A stretch of DNA of 64,000 nt from contig JABSSW010000043.1 of assembly GCA_018902385.1 (NCBI GenBank), positions 310,001 to 374,000 of the forward strand, read 5' to 3'. The notes under the pieces are model-generated. The model saw only the letters and a program-made list of their open reading frames with translations. It was not told where the DNA came from and made no database searches. Shown piece by piece: positions 34,458 to 44,918 of this stretch. The DNA is from Physcia stellaris. Its lineage: Eukaryota > Ascomycota > Lecanoromycetes > Caliciales > Physciaceae. The translations under genes and the position numbers were made by a program. Position 1 is the first letter of the stretch. Each line of letters begins with the position of its first letter.

Positions 34458-35621
34458 ATGACCAGATCGACGCTTAATATCGCTCTTCGAAACCAGACCG
34501 GCTCGTCAAATGTTTATGCTTATATCACCGGACAGGCTCTGGACAATAACAATGCCGTTTTCCTTTTGCAGTCTGACGGGCACACCCCTTATTTTCCCAC
34601 GTCTCCCTCGTCTACGGGCGCCTCGCTGGCCACCAATTGTGCCATATCCTTAGGTGCTCCTGGCTCAACAAAATCTGCAACTATTCCACGCACTGGGGGC
34701 GGCAGGATTTGGTTCTCTATCGATGCTCAACTTACGTTCCTGCTCAACCCGGGTCCAAGTGGTAGTACCAGTGCGGCCTTAGTTGAGCCATCGCCACTGA
34801 ATCCTGCCGACCCTAACATCGACATCCAGTGGGATTTCTGCGAATTGACGTTCAACCAAACTCAACTCTTTGCCAACATTACGTACGTCGATTTCGTCTC
34901 CGTTCCAATCGCCCTTACCCTTTTGAACACTGCAGGAAAGGCGCAGCATGTTACTGGAACCGCAGCAACAGGTCTCGATACTGTGTGTTCCGCCTTGAAA
35001 GAGCAAGCGACTACAGACAATCATCCAGGTTGGGCTTCCCTGGTGGTACTCAAGCCTGGTGGTGGTAATCTGCGTGCTTTGAGTCCCAACCACGCGCCGA
35101 ATCCCTCGGCGTTCCAGGACTACTATCAACCGTATGCGGATGCAGTATACTCAAAGTACTCCGGTTCACCTTTGTCCATCGATACTCAGGCATCTTATGG
35201 CACGGTCTCGGGCACTGTGAAGAATGATTTCCTGGACTTTGGTGCTGGTGGGCAGTTTGCGAAACCGACCGCTCAAGACATATTCAGCTGCAGCACTGGG
35301 CCGTTTGCAGACACTGCAGGGGAACGCGCAGCTTTCGTGCCGCGGATTGCCGCTGCATTTAACCGCTCAACTCTGCTCATTGACCCGATCGCGCCGAGCG
35401 CTAATCCTTCTGAGTATTATCAAACCTCACCCACTAATCACTATGCGCGTATCGTTCATGCGGTCAACCTTGATGGTCGTGGATACGCTTTCCCGTACGA
35501 CGACGTGACACCGACAGGCGGTCAGGATCAGTCTGGCGCGGTATTTGATGACTCACCTCAACTACTCACAATCACTGTTGGTGGAATCAATGCCGTTAAT
35601 GCATTCACTGCTCAATTCTAG
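34458..35621 (+). CDS. GH64-type beta-1,3-glucanase (thaumatin-like fold), no signal peptide
   Basis: A single-exon gene of 387 residues. It starts STLNIALRNQTGSSNVYAYI and includes GGGRIWFSIDAQLTFLLNPG, DIQWDFCELTF, then ITYVDFVSVPIAL. It ends HAVNLDGRGYAFPYDDVTPT and LLTITVGG, the typical GH64 layout. In the characterised laminaripentaose-producing GH64 enzyme from Streptomyces, the catalytic pair is a Glu and an Asp 16 residues apart. Here Glu129 (CEL) and Asp145 (YVD) have exactly that spacing, so the enzyme is probably active on beta-1,3-glucan. The N-terminus shows no hydrophobic signal, so either it acts inside the cell, leaves by another route, or the true start lies upstream. A TATA-like AGTATATAGC lies about 50 bp before the ATG. 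It is the last intact gene before the AT-rich block. Confidence 0.88.
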   Translation: MTRSTLNIALRNQTGSSNVYAYITGQALDNNNAVFLLQSDGHTPYFPTSPSSTGASLATNCAISLGAPGSTKSATIPRTGGGRIWFSIDAQLTFLLNPGPSGSTSAALVEPSPLNPADPNIDIQWDFCELTFNQTQLFANITYVDFVSVPIALTLLNTAGKAQHVTGTAATGLDTVCSALKEQATTDNHPGWASLVVLKPGGGNLRALSPNHAPNPSAFQDYYQPYADAVYSKYSGSPLSIDTQASYGTVSGTVKNDFLDFGAGGQFAKPTAQDIFSCSTGPFADTAGERAAFVPRIAAAFNRSTLLIDPIAPSANPSEYYQTSPTNHYARIVHAVNLDGRGYAFPYDDVTPTGGQDQSGAVFDDSPQLLTITVGGINAVNAFTAQF

Positions 35622-35807
35622 CAAAGTCTCGTCTGTGACGAGCGTGCATCGAATTCAACATCTGAATCAACATTCAAAGTTACATTATGGGCGGGATGGG
35701 TGTTTTGAAAACAATCTCTTGATGCTTTCCAAAAGTAGATGCTTTCGAAAGTCTGTTGATGACAAGCGAATCCTGAATGTCCTGAGATGATCTCGACACG
35801 GTCCGAT

Positions 35808-35991
35808 TGTGAGGTGCTATGCAGAGATATAGTACTACTACATAACTACACGAGGATATCGAAGTGAGAAGCAAATACGTTCCTTGGATGCGCCAAGGCG
35901 GACTCCGGCCCGAACACCCGATGTGATAAGATAACGAGATTAATTCGATGTTAGTTCTGCCAAATGTTGAATCCGATGCACGCTCGTCACA
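35808..35991 (-). mobile_element. Solo LTR of an LTR retrotransposon
   Basis: A 184-bp sequence beginning TGTGAGGTGC and ending CGCTCGTCACA (TG...CA borders), flanked by the near-perfect 5-bp duplication CCGAT/TCGAT. It matches the two 195-bp LTRs at 42609-42803 and 48707-48901 at both ends and in blocks (ATGCACGCTCGTCACA shared exactly). The internal part differs. It lies in normal-composition DNA and is much less AT-shifted than its relatives, so it is younger, or it escaped mutation after loss of the element body. The minus orientation is inferred from the larger relative. Confidence 0.82.
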
Positions 35992-36149
35992 TCGATCATG
36001 AATATGTAATTTCGTTGACGTTTTACAAAGATGTTGTGTAATATCGAAAATTGTCAAAAATCGTGTTTAATACTATCTTTCTATAATAAAATATCCTGAA
36101 CACTTCTTAACAGGAGTTTCTGACCCGATCGGGAAGTCAACTTTTCAGA

Positions 36150-36685
36150 ATTCGAACATCAAAACTTCTGCACTTTCGTTCATCATCACTCACTATGCAC
36201 TGCACACATAAAATGAGCTACAATTGTAGCGCTTTTCAAGCGCATTTCAACGCATCAAAAATCAAGAAAATTCGAGTAGTATTGAGTATGTTATGAGATT
36301 CAGAAGTATTGAGGTTTTCGAGTCTGTCAAGACGCTTTCGCAAATCAGAATCTTTTTCAGAGCTATCTGTTAAATTCGATGTTTTCATCAATTCTTAATT
36401 CAGATTCTCAAAGAGAAAGTATATCATTGCTTATTGAGTTTAGCACGAACATCGAAACTTCTGTGATCATACAATTGCTTTGCACTTTGTACATCAAGCA
36501 ACAATCACATCTGACATTGATTTGCTGAAATCAAATTATAGAGCAGAATAAGCGCATTTCAACGCATCAAAAATAACGAGAATCGATTCATTATCGCAAT
36601 AGTTACGATTTATGTAAGTTAGTTGATCTGTTGAAGAGTTTGCGAAATGATCAACTTTCCGCAGAGTCTCATTTGTTTATCTATT

Positions 36686-36716
<31 letters not shown>

Positions 36717-38045
36717 CTATTTATCTATCTATTTATCTCTCAAACATCTGCACGTTCGTCATGAAAGATTTTCTCGATTTTGATTTATCTGGCAGTGCTC
36801 GATCGCGGAAACAAGCCATTAGACACGTCAAAAAGCGACAAATGCGCGAAAAACATCAACAGCAACAAATGCTCGAGTCTCGATTTCAATTTATCTTTTT
36901 CATCTTTTTTTTCTTCTTTTTTTTCTGAAATTCGTCTTCACGAAAGTCTGTTTTCGCTGTCAATAAACAGTCTGTCGATGAGCACAACGTCGTGCAATAC
37001 ATTTACGATATGAAGAACGTCAGCGCACATCATGAAATTCTCTTTTCAACTCGTCGTTCTACTATGAATATTTCTGAAACTAAGAAATCTTTGAGAAGTC
37101 GATTAAGAACGCTTTGTCAATACAAACAGAAAAATTCTCGCGAAAAGAACGAACAGTGATTAAGAATGAACATCGATGATCAATTTGATCTATTGAAATT
37201 TCAACGAATCAAGAAGACTCAATACAACAGCATTCGAAATCATTTGTTGAAAATCATGCTTTTTGACGTTACACGACATTGTCAAAGATCATACGTGAAG
37301 ACTTATCACAACGACGATGAAAATGCTATGATAAAAGAGATTCGATCTTATATTGAATCGAATCGATTAATTATCGAGTTTGAAATCAAACAAGACGATA
37401 TCAATGTTGATTGAATGTTTCTAAGACGATTCAAAAAAGATAAAGAATGAAAACTCGATGATTTTGTACAAAAATCTTTCGAACACGAAATGAGACGATT
37501 GTTCAAAAGAAAAGATTTTTTGATTTCAAATCACGAATGTATCGCGAATTGCAGAACGATATGATTGATATGATTTCGCTTCTTCGAGAACAGTCAAATT
37601 ATCTCAGCTTGAGAGCGTTGTTGAAAATCTACGAAAGAAAAAATCATTTTGCAGTCTTCAAAAGTCATCGAATGTACATAGAGTTCAGAATGAACGATAT
37701 TAAAGCAAAAGCTCGATACAAATTTTAATGCACTAATTCTCAATCGAAATCATATCATGATTCGAAGATGCTGTCAAATTGCTTCGATTTCGAGATCAGA
37801 TTATTGCACGAATTTTCGAGCTCACGAGATTTTCTCTTTCATTTTTGCGACACTGTTTTCTGATTGAATCTAGATCAGAATTCAATCATCAAAAAATGCA
37901 ATGCGCTCGTACAGATGTTTCGCAACTTGCACATCAAACATTCACTTCATATGATTTTCACTTATCTAGCTACAATTGTAAAGCAAGATAAACGCATTTC
38001 AATGCTGCAAAAATGACAAAAATCGATTCATGATCGCAATAGTTT
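36150..38045 (+). repeat. Three dispersed copies of a 120-170 bp cassette
   Basis: Copies lie at about 36150-36275, 36440-36605 and 37860-38045. Shared words, in the same order, are a TTCTGCACTTTCG/TTGCACATCAA-type block, GCTACAATTGTA (palindromic, copies 1 and 3), then GCGCATTTCAACGCATCAAAAAT. Copies 2 and 3 also share AATCGATTCATTATCGCAATAG-like sequence after it. They may be ends of a decayed short element, with copies 2 and 3 about 1.4 kb apart. Between them are weak open stretches (36761-36928, 37166-37414, 37537-37728) of no recognised family. Confidence 0.55.
36675..36738 (+). repeat. TATC microsatellite
   Basis: An imperfect run of TATC/TATT tetranucleotides (about 15 units). It is a likely slippage site and has no coding meaning despite forming an open frame. 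Confidence 0.9.
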
Positions 38046-38213
38046 TGAAATTTTGAAGATTATTTCGTTGTCAAAATTGTGTTTGCTGATATGCGAATTA
38101 GTTCTAACTTTGAAGCTTTGCATGGAATTTTTTTGAAAAAATTCACGAGCAAACTTGTTAAAAGAATAACAAATAACAAAACGAAAATATTTAATTTAAA
38201 AAATAAATATATA

Positions 38214-40016
38214 TGTTACGAGCGTGTTTCGAAGATATTGTCGCAGAACTGAAAGAAGCACATGACTAGAATTTGACTTTCGCAAACTCTACACATTCTT
38301 CGATCTTCATCTGTACATATTTGTTTCTTAAATCAAATATTTTCGTTATGCTATCTGTTTTCTGAGCACGCATTTGACATTATATTTAATTTTCATCGTG
38401 ACGAGCGATGTAAAATTCACACTCGTTGAGACGATCAACGAGTAGAAAAAAACACGATCGTTCTCAGCAAATTTCGTGACGATTGCACATTTTCAGCACG
38501 AAATCTTCATATCAATTGCAATGACGATGATTCACTGTCTACAACATAACGATATCTCGTTTTGAGTTCTGCGAGATTAACTGACACTCGTTTAAACTTT
38601 CTGTCTCGAGTGAATTGCTCGTCGAAATACGCGAGTAAACAAAATAAGATCGTCAGTTTGAAGTTCTTTCTTTGAAAACGATGATTGCATCTCATTTCCA
38701 CTATGCGCATCGTGAAATTTGCGAGAATGATCGTGAAGTTTGCGAGAATGATCGTGAAGTCTGCGAGAATGATCGTGAAGTCTGCGAGAATGATCGTGAA
38801 ATTTGCGAGAATGATCGTGAGTCTGCGAAAATGACAGTCAATTGTTGATCTTTTTGTTTTGAAAGTCAGTCAATCAGTGAGTTTGCTACAACGACAATCA
38901 ATTGACGATTTTCATGTTTCTTCGAGTCAGTCAGCTCATTTACATCAGAATGATCTCTACAATATTCATCTTTTTGAAACGTTGAAACATCGCTTGATAA
39001 AGAGAAAAATAAAAATCACACACACATCAAATCATTCATCAAATCAACAAACAATCACTCAAAATCAACAACAAAATTTTCGATTTTTAGATCTGTTACA
39101 CTTTCAGCATGATCGAGAGATTCACGTCTCGTTTCGTTTCGTTTTTGTCTCAGCGAGTTTGTTCGTTTCAACGACATTCAGTGAGTTCGTTACAACGACT
39201 AATGAGTTTGTTTCAATGACGTCTTATGAACGAGTTCGTACATTGATTTCAATGAAATCGTTACAATGATTTCAAAAGCGCATGCGTTCGATTTTTTACA
39301 TCTTTCGCAATCAACATCAATCGAAAATGAATTCATTACATACAGCGATACGAAAGCAAATGACATGAAGAATTGAAAAACAAAAATCAATGTGAATTTG
39401 TTACGCAATCAATTCAACTCGTCGTTTTCACAAATTTTTGTCATCGTCATTTTCAGAGTTTGCAGTCAATCAAGACGCGTCGATTAATAAGAATTCGAAA
39501 AGTTCAAATTCGAAAAGTTTGAAACAGCATACGCTCGCGAAATCGATATCGTTTTGTTGTTTTTGTTTCTGTTCTGTTCGAGATATCGATCGTTTCATCA
39601 TATTAATTTGCAAATATCTTCGCGATCAAGATTTTCATTCTCGTCGCATATATTTATTTTTCTCTTTCTCGCAAATCTCTTGTTGTTGAATTTATTTCTT
39701 TACGTTTATCGCATTTGTTATGAAATTTTCAGCGTCAATCACGATCAGACAGATATTTGAGTCGCAGTCAATGAATTTTTTCGCAATGTCGATCGATAGA
39801 AGAGATGAATAGTCGCTTCGAAACGAAGTTTGAAGAAAAAAAGAAAATAATGTTACGAACGTGTTTCGAAAATATTGTCGCAAGACTGAAAGAAACACGT
39901 GACTAGAGTTTGACTTTCGCAAATTTTACACATTTTTCGATTTTGATCTGTACATATTTGCTTTTTAAATCAAATATTCTCGTTATGCTATCTGTTTTCT
40001 GAGCACGCATCTGACA
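38214..40016 (+). mobile_element. Short non-autonomous LTR element (TRIM/LARD-like)
   Basis: Two direct 166-bp LTRs, 38214-38379 and 39851-40016, start TGTTACGA and end TGACA, and are flanked by the perfect 5-bp duplication ATATA (38209-38213 and 40017-40021). A purine-rich tract (GAAGAAAAAAAGAAAATAA) sits directly before the right LTR, as a polypurine tract should, which sets the plus orientation. The 1.5-kb interior has no recognisable gag or pol. It carries a 21-bp tandem array and short low-complexity open stretches. It looks structurally whole as a non-autonomous element but is mutated throughout. The LTRs are very similar to each other, so the insertion is younger than most of the surrounding repeats. 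Confidence 0.85.
38712..38833 (+). repeat. 21-bp tandem repeat, nearly six units
   Basis: The unit is close to GTGAAGTCTGCGAGAATGATC, repeated five times head to tail with a shortened sixth. It lies inside the short LTR element. The related copy at 49293-50150 keeps only one or two units, so the array expanded in this copy. Confidence 0.9.
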
Positions 40017-40025
40017 ATATATAAA

Positions 40026-40322
40026 ATGTTATGCATTGATATGATATTAATGTAAAATGTTATGCAAAAATATAATATTATTACATAATTACACGAAAAT
40101 ATCGAAATAAAAAACAAATACATGAGAATTTGCAAAAACATATGTAAAAATTTGATTTTTGAATGTGTCAAATCGAATTTCGATTTTAACATTCGATGTG
40201 ATAAAATAAAAATATTAATTTTGATAATTAAACGTACATTAATTCAAATATTGAAATCGATACATTTTCGTTACATTTTTTTTTCGATTTTTTTTCATTT
40301 TCGTCTCGAAACGATTAATTGA
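40026..40322 (-). mobile_element. LTR remnant with adjoining internal end
   Basis: ATGTTATGCAAAAATATAAT followed by an ATTACACGAAAATATCGAAA block, then ATTCGATGTGATAAAATAAA, reproduce the 195-bp LTR of the 6.3-kb element in the same order. The next stretch (T-rich run, then CGTCTCGAAACGATTAATTG) matches what follows that LTR at 42804-42850. This is therefore the end of a second, truncated copy of that family, abutting the short LTR element on its left. It is heavily mutated. Confidence 0.65.
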
Positions 40323-40389
40323 ATCGTTTTTTTTGTAAAATTCGTATTAAAATAATATAATTTAATAAATTATTGACATTAAAAATGTA

Positions 40390-42050
40390 TTATGTAAAGA
40401 TCAAAACGTTGACGAAATAATGTCTAAACGCAAATTACGTGATTAAATTTTATATACACAAATCATATTTTTACACAATAAAAAACTAATTCATCGTTTT
40501 TCAAATCACAGAATTTCAACAAAATTTTTACGTCGAATTAGATTTTGATTGAATCACACATCGCAATGATTCGATTTTCGACGAATATTCATGATTCATA
40601 TATAACGATTTTTTTTGCACTTTTTTTTTCTATCACAATTTTAAATTTTATTCGAAATTTCGATTATCGTTTGACAAAACATTTTCAAAATCACAACGTG
40701 AATTGTAATATGAATTTTTGTGACATCGTTAACATTTTTTGATCAAAAAATTCACAACAATGAACATGACGTTTCAACAAACGATCGATACGTTGTCGTT
40801 TTCAATTCAAATTTTGAATTTCGACGCAATGTACAGTCGAAATCGCGATGTTTACGATCAAATTGTTGTTCGTTGCGAAATGAAACAATTCGCTCAATCA
40901 AATTTCAAACAACAATACAAAATTTTGATTATAATAATTATCATTTTGTTTAAATGTTCGAAATCGAAACAATCGAAATTGCAACACGACAAAATCAAAC
41001 ATCATGAATTGAAACAAACACGAACAATTTTCAAAATTTTCGAAAAAACGAAAACAAAACGATTTTGAATTTTGATTTTGAATTGCGAAAAACGCAAATA
41101 AATGCAACGTTTCAAATTGTTTTGTAATTATGTTGTGAAAAAAAACTTGACGAAAAAAATGAATTGAAAATACATTTGAAATTGACGTTATCGAAATATG
41201 AATTTTTTGAAAAACGTTGATATAAAATAAAAATTGCAAACTGTAATGAAAAAAAAAATAACAAATATAGAAATTGATCGTCGTTGTTTTGATTTATGAA
41301 AATTCTGAATTCGAAAATTGTTTTGTTATGAAATGTATTCGCAATAATTGTTATACACAATATAATGATCATTTCTTTTCAGATTCGAATATCAAAAATG
41401 TATAATTTGAAATGTAATATATTAATTTATTAATCGTTACAAAACAAATTACGTTTTGTAATTGTTTTTTATTCATATTTTATTTATTCAATTGTACAAA
41501 TTCGATAAATTTCGATTGAAAATTTTAATTTGTTGAATTTCGCGTTAATCGAATTGTAAAATAATTCAAATTGATTTTTTTCGAAATCATTCAAATTTCG
41601 ATTATCGAATTGTTTGATAAAATGCAAATCGTATTTTCGAAAATTTTGAATTTTTATTTCTTATATACGTTTTTTTTAATATCGAAATTTTTTGAAATCA
41701 ACATGCTAACAGAAATTCTGACGTATTTTGTTTATTTTGACGTGTTTTGTTTGTTTTGTTTTTGCATTGATTTGAAAAATCATTATAATCGTGATTTTCG
41801 TATTTCGAAATATTTTGTTCGAATTTTGTAATCAATTTGCGATAAAATTTTGAAAAAATATTTTTTTGAATGATTAAAACAAACATAATTTAATGAATCA
41901 ATTGTTTATTTTTTTAAAAATCGAATATTTGATTTCGTACAATTTACAATTTTTTATATAATAATTGACAATTGATTTGTTAACAAAAAATTTTAAATTC
42001 GAACATTTTTTCATTTTTTCATTTTTTGTTTCGAATATTAACATCGATAT
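40390..42050. repeat. Tandem duplication, copy 1 (about 1.66 kb)
   Basis: Begins TATGTAAAGATCAAAACGTT and is followed directly by a second copy that begins TATGTAAAAATCAAAACGTT at about 42054. It includes GACGCAATGTA, ATAATTATCATTTTGTTTAA and, near its end, ATATAATAATTGACAATTGA followed by TTTGTTAACAA. It has no recognised coding content. It serves as the unoccupied reference for the two insertions in copy 2. The unit's origin is unknown. Confidence 0.75.
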
Positions 42051-42608
42051 CATTATGTAAAAATCAAAACGTTGACGAAATAATATTTAAACGCAAATTA
42101 CGTGATTAAATTTTATATACACAAATCATGTTTTTACACAATGAAAAACTAATTTATCGTTTTTCAAATCACAGAATTTCAACAAAATTTTTACATCGAA
42201 TTAAATTTTGATTGAATTACATATCGTAATGATTCGATTTTCGACAAATATTCATGATTCATATATAACGATTTTTTTTGCGTTTTTTTATCACAATTTC
42301 AAATTTCGAGATTTCGATTATCGTTTGACAAAACATTTTCAAAATCACAACGTGAATTGTAATATGAATACATTTTTGTAACATCGTTAACATTTTTTGA
42401 TCAAAAATTGATACATTCGCAACGATAAACATGACGTTTCAACAAACGATCGATGCGTTGTCGTTTTCAATTCAAATTTTGAATTTCGACGCAATGTATA
42501 ATCGAAATCGCGATGTTTACGATCAAATTGTTGTTCGTTGCGAAATGAAACAATTCGTTTAATCAAATTTCAAACAACAATACAAAATTCTGATTATGAT
42601 AATTATCA

Positions 42609-42803
42609 TGTGAAATGTTATGCAAAAATATAGTACTATTACATAATTACACGAGAATATCGAAGTGAGAAAACAAATACAAAAAATCTGCAAAGACATA
42701 TGTAAAAGATTTGATCATAAACGAATTTCGATTCTGTCACTCGATGTGATAAAATAAAAATGTTAATTTTGTCAGATATTGAATTCGATGCACGCTCGTC
42801 ACA
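42609..42803 (-). repeat. Left LTR of the 6.3-kb element
   Basis: 195 bp with TG/CA borders, almost identical to the right LTR at 48707-48901. Most differences are C/T or G/A. The left target copy is TATCA. Confidence 0.85.
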
Positions 42804-44918
42804 TTATTTCTCGTTTTTTTTCAGCTTCGTCTCGAAGCGATTAATCATTTTTCTCATTTTTCTCATCGATCGACGATTCGAGAAATATCGTTGACTAAAA
42901 CGTGAATAGTTGAACAAATCATTGCGAAAACTAAAATGATCGAAATAGATGCAACAAACGTGATCTGAAATCAGAAATCGAAAAAACGACGAAGACGTAA
43001 ATCGAAATCATGCGAATGAGAATTTTGATTGCAAAAATGAGAATCTTGTTAATCAATTTGTATGCATTCGAATTTTAAACATCTTGTTGCTTTGCATCTT
43101 GTTATTTCTTCGCAATTCAATAAAATCGAACAACAATTTCTGAAAATATTTTTGACACGATTCAACTCTTCATGCGTCGTAAATTCTGACTGTAAATAAC
43201 GTAAAAACGATAAAAAGAAACTACTAAAAATCAACATAAAAGTGAATGTGTAACGAATCTGAAATTGACGCGAAATTTTTTGATTGATAACAAACATTGA
43301 AATCATCGATTTTTGCTCGTCTGATCGATGCGTAATCGTTTTCAATGTTTTTAACGACGACGAAAACTTTTGCAAATTGTTTGATTTTGTATTTGCGAAA
43401 ATCGTTGAATGTCAGAGAGATTTCGCAAATAATATGATAAAACGATCGTTTTCTTTGAACATGCAGATTTTTCAGAAAGTTTGCGTCTGAATCGAGATGT
43501 GAAAAAATTATTAAAACATGAAATATGCGAAGATATCGCGTCATTTCGTATGATAAAAAAACGTCTTTTTTGACAGATTCTTGAATATGTATGCGAAATT
43601 CATTAGTAAACAATACAAAATACACAGAAAAACATGAAAAAACGTTTTCGAATTTCTGTTTCAAGTTTGACTGTGAGACATGAATCACGATATCTGTGAG
43701 TAAATAATATGATAAACGATTTGACAATATCTGAAATTCGAAAATCTTGAAACAGACTGATCGAGACGAGAAGATTGATCAATGTTCGAAATTTTTGATC
43801 AAGATAGCGATTCGCTTCTATCAGACTTTCGATAAGAGTAAAGATATTTGTATTTGATGTCGAATGCAAATCTATGCGAAATACGTAAAATCGAAATCAT
43901 TGCAATTGATAAAAGAATTGATTTGCAATCAATTCGCTGAAAATGCAAACGATGACGTAAATGAAAAAATAAACAAACGATCGAAAATTTGCTTTTTCAA
44001 AATCTAGTACGTAATTTAGAATGTAAAAAATCGAAAACTCGAGCTTTTGAATGTAATGAAAACATTAATGTAAACGTTTCGCATTAATGTAGATTTTGAA
44101 TTTTTGCAACATCAAATCGATTACATTATGAAAAAAACGATTTCGTCGTGTTGATAAAATCATCGCTTTGATGTTCAATGCATTGATATTTGTGCATATA
44201 CGAAAATTGATTCGTACATTGAATTCAGCAAAAAATGCATGTAATAAATTTGCTAGAAATCAAATAATTTGTACGAATTCTACAAATAATTTCGTCAGTC
44301 ATTAGTAAGCAATTGAGAATTTTCGAAAATTTCAAATCGATTATATCATGAAACAAACAGTTTCATCACATTAGTAAAATCAACGTAACAACGATTAACG
44401 CATCGATATTTGAACGCATGCGATAATCGATGTGTACAATTCATCTAATAGAACGTGTATGTAATAAATTTTTTGAAAAATAGATAATTCTTGCGAGTTT
44501 TATAGATAGTTTCGATGAAATAATAAAACATTAATGTAAACGTTTATTTTTCGTCTTTTCTCAGTTTCGTTTCGAAATGACAAATGTGACTTTTATTGAA
44601 TGACACGATCAATGATCGAAATAGCTTGTTCGTAAACGTTAATGCAATTCATTGTTGCAATTGACATGATCGAAACGATTGCAAAAACAAGAAAAAAAAT
44701 CGAAAAAAAACGAAAAAATATGAAAATGAAAAAAGAAATCTCGCCGAAGACATCGAGCATTTTGTATAATAATTTGACTCATTTTTCAAACAAGTTTTCG
44801 CTGAAAACAATGCGAATTGATTTCGCAAACATGTGTTGATTCAAATTTTTCGAATTTGAATTTTTCGAATTCTGATCAATCGACGATTTCTGATTGATCG
44901 TGAACTTGAAATAAAAAA

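Noticed and set aside
36675-36738. TATC run considered as telomeric or centromeric repeat
   Set aside because: Only about 60 bp, a tetranucleotide unit and not a TTAGGG-type repeat; a simple microsatellite.
38712-38833. 21-bp tandem units considered as a CRISPR-like array
   Set aside because: The units are contiguous with no spacers, and the genome is fungal; it is an ordinary minisatellite.
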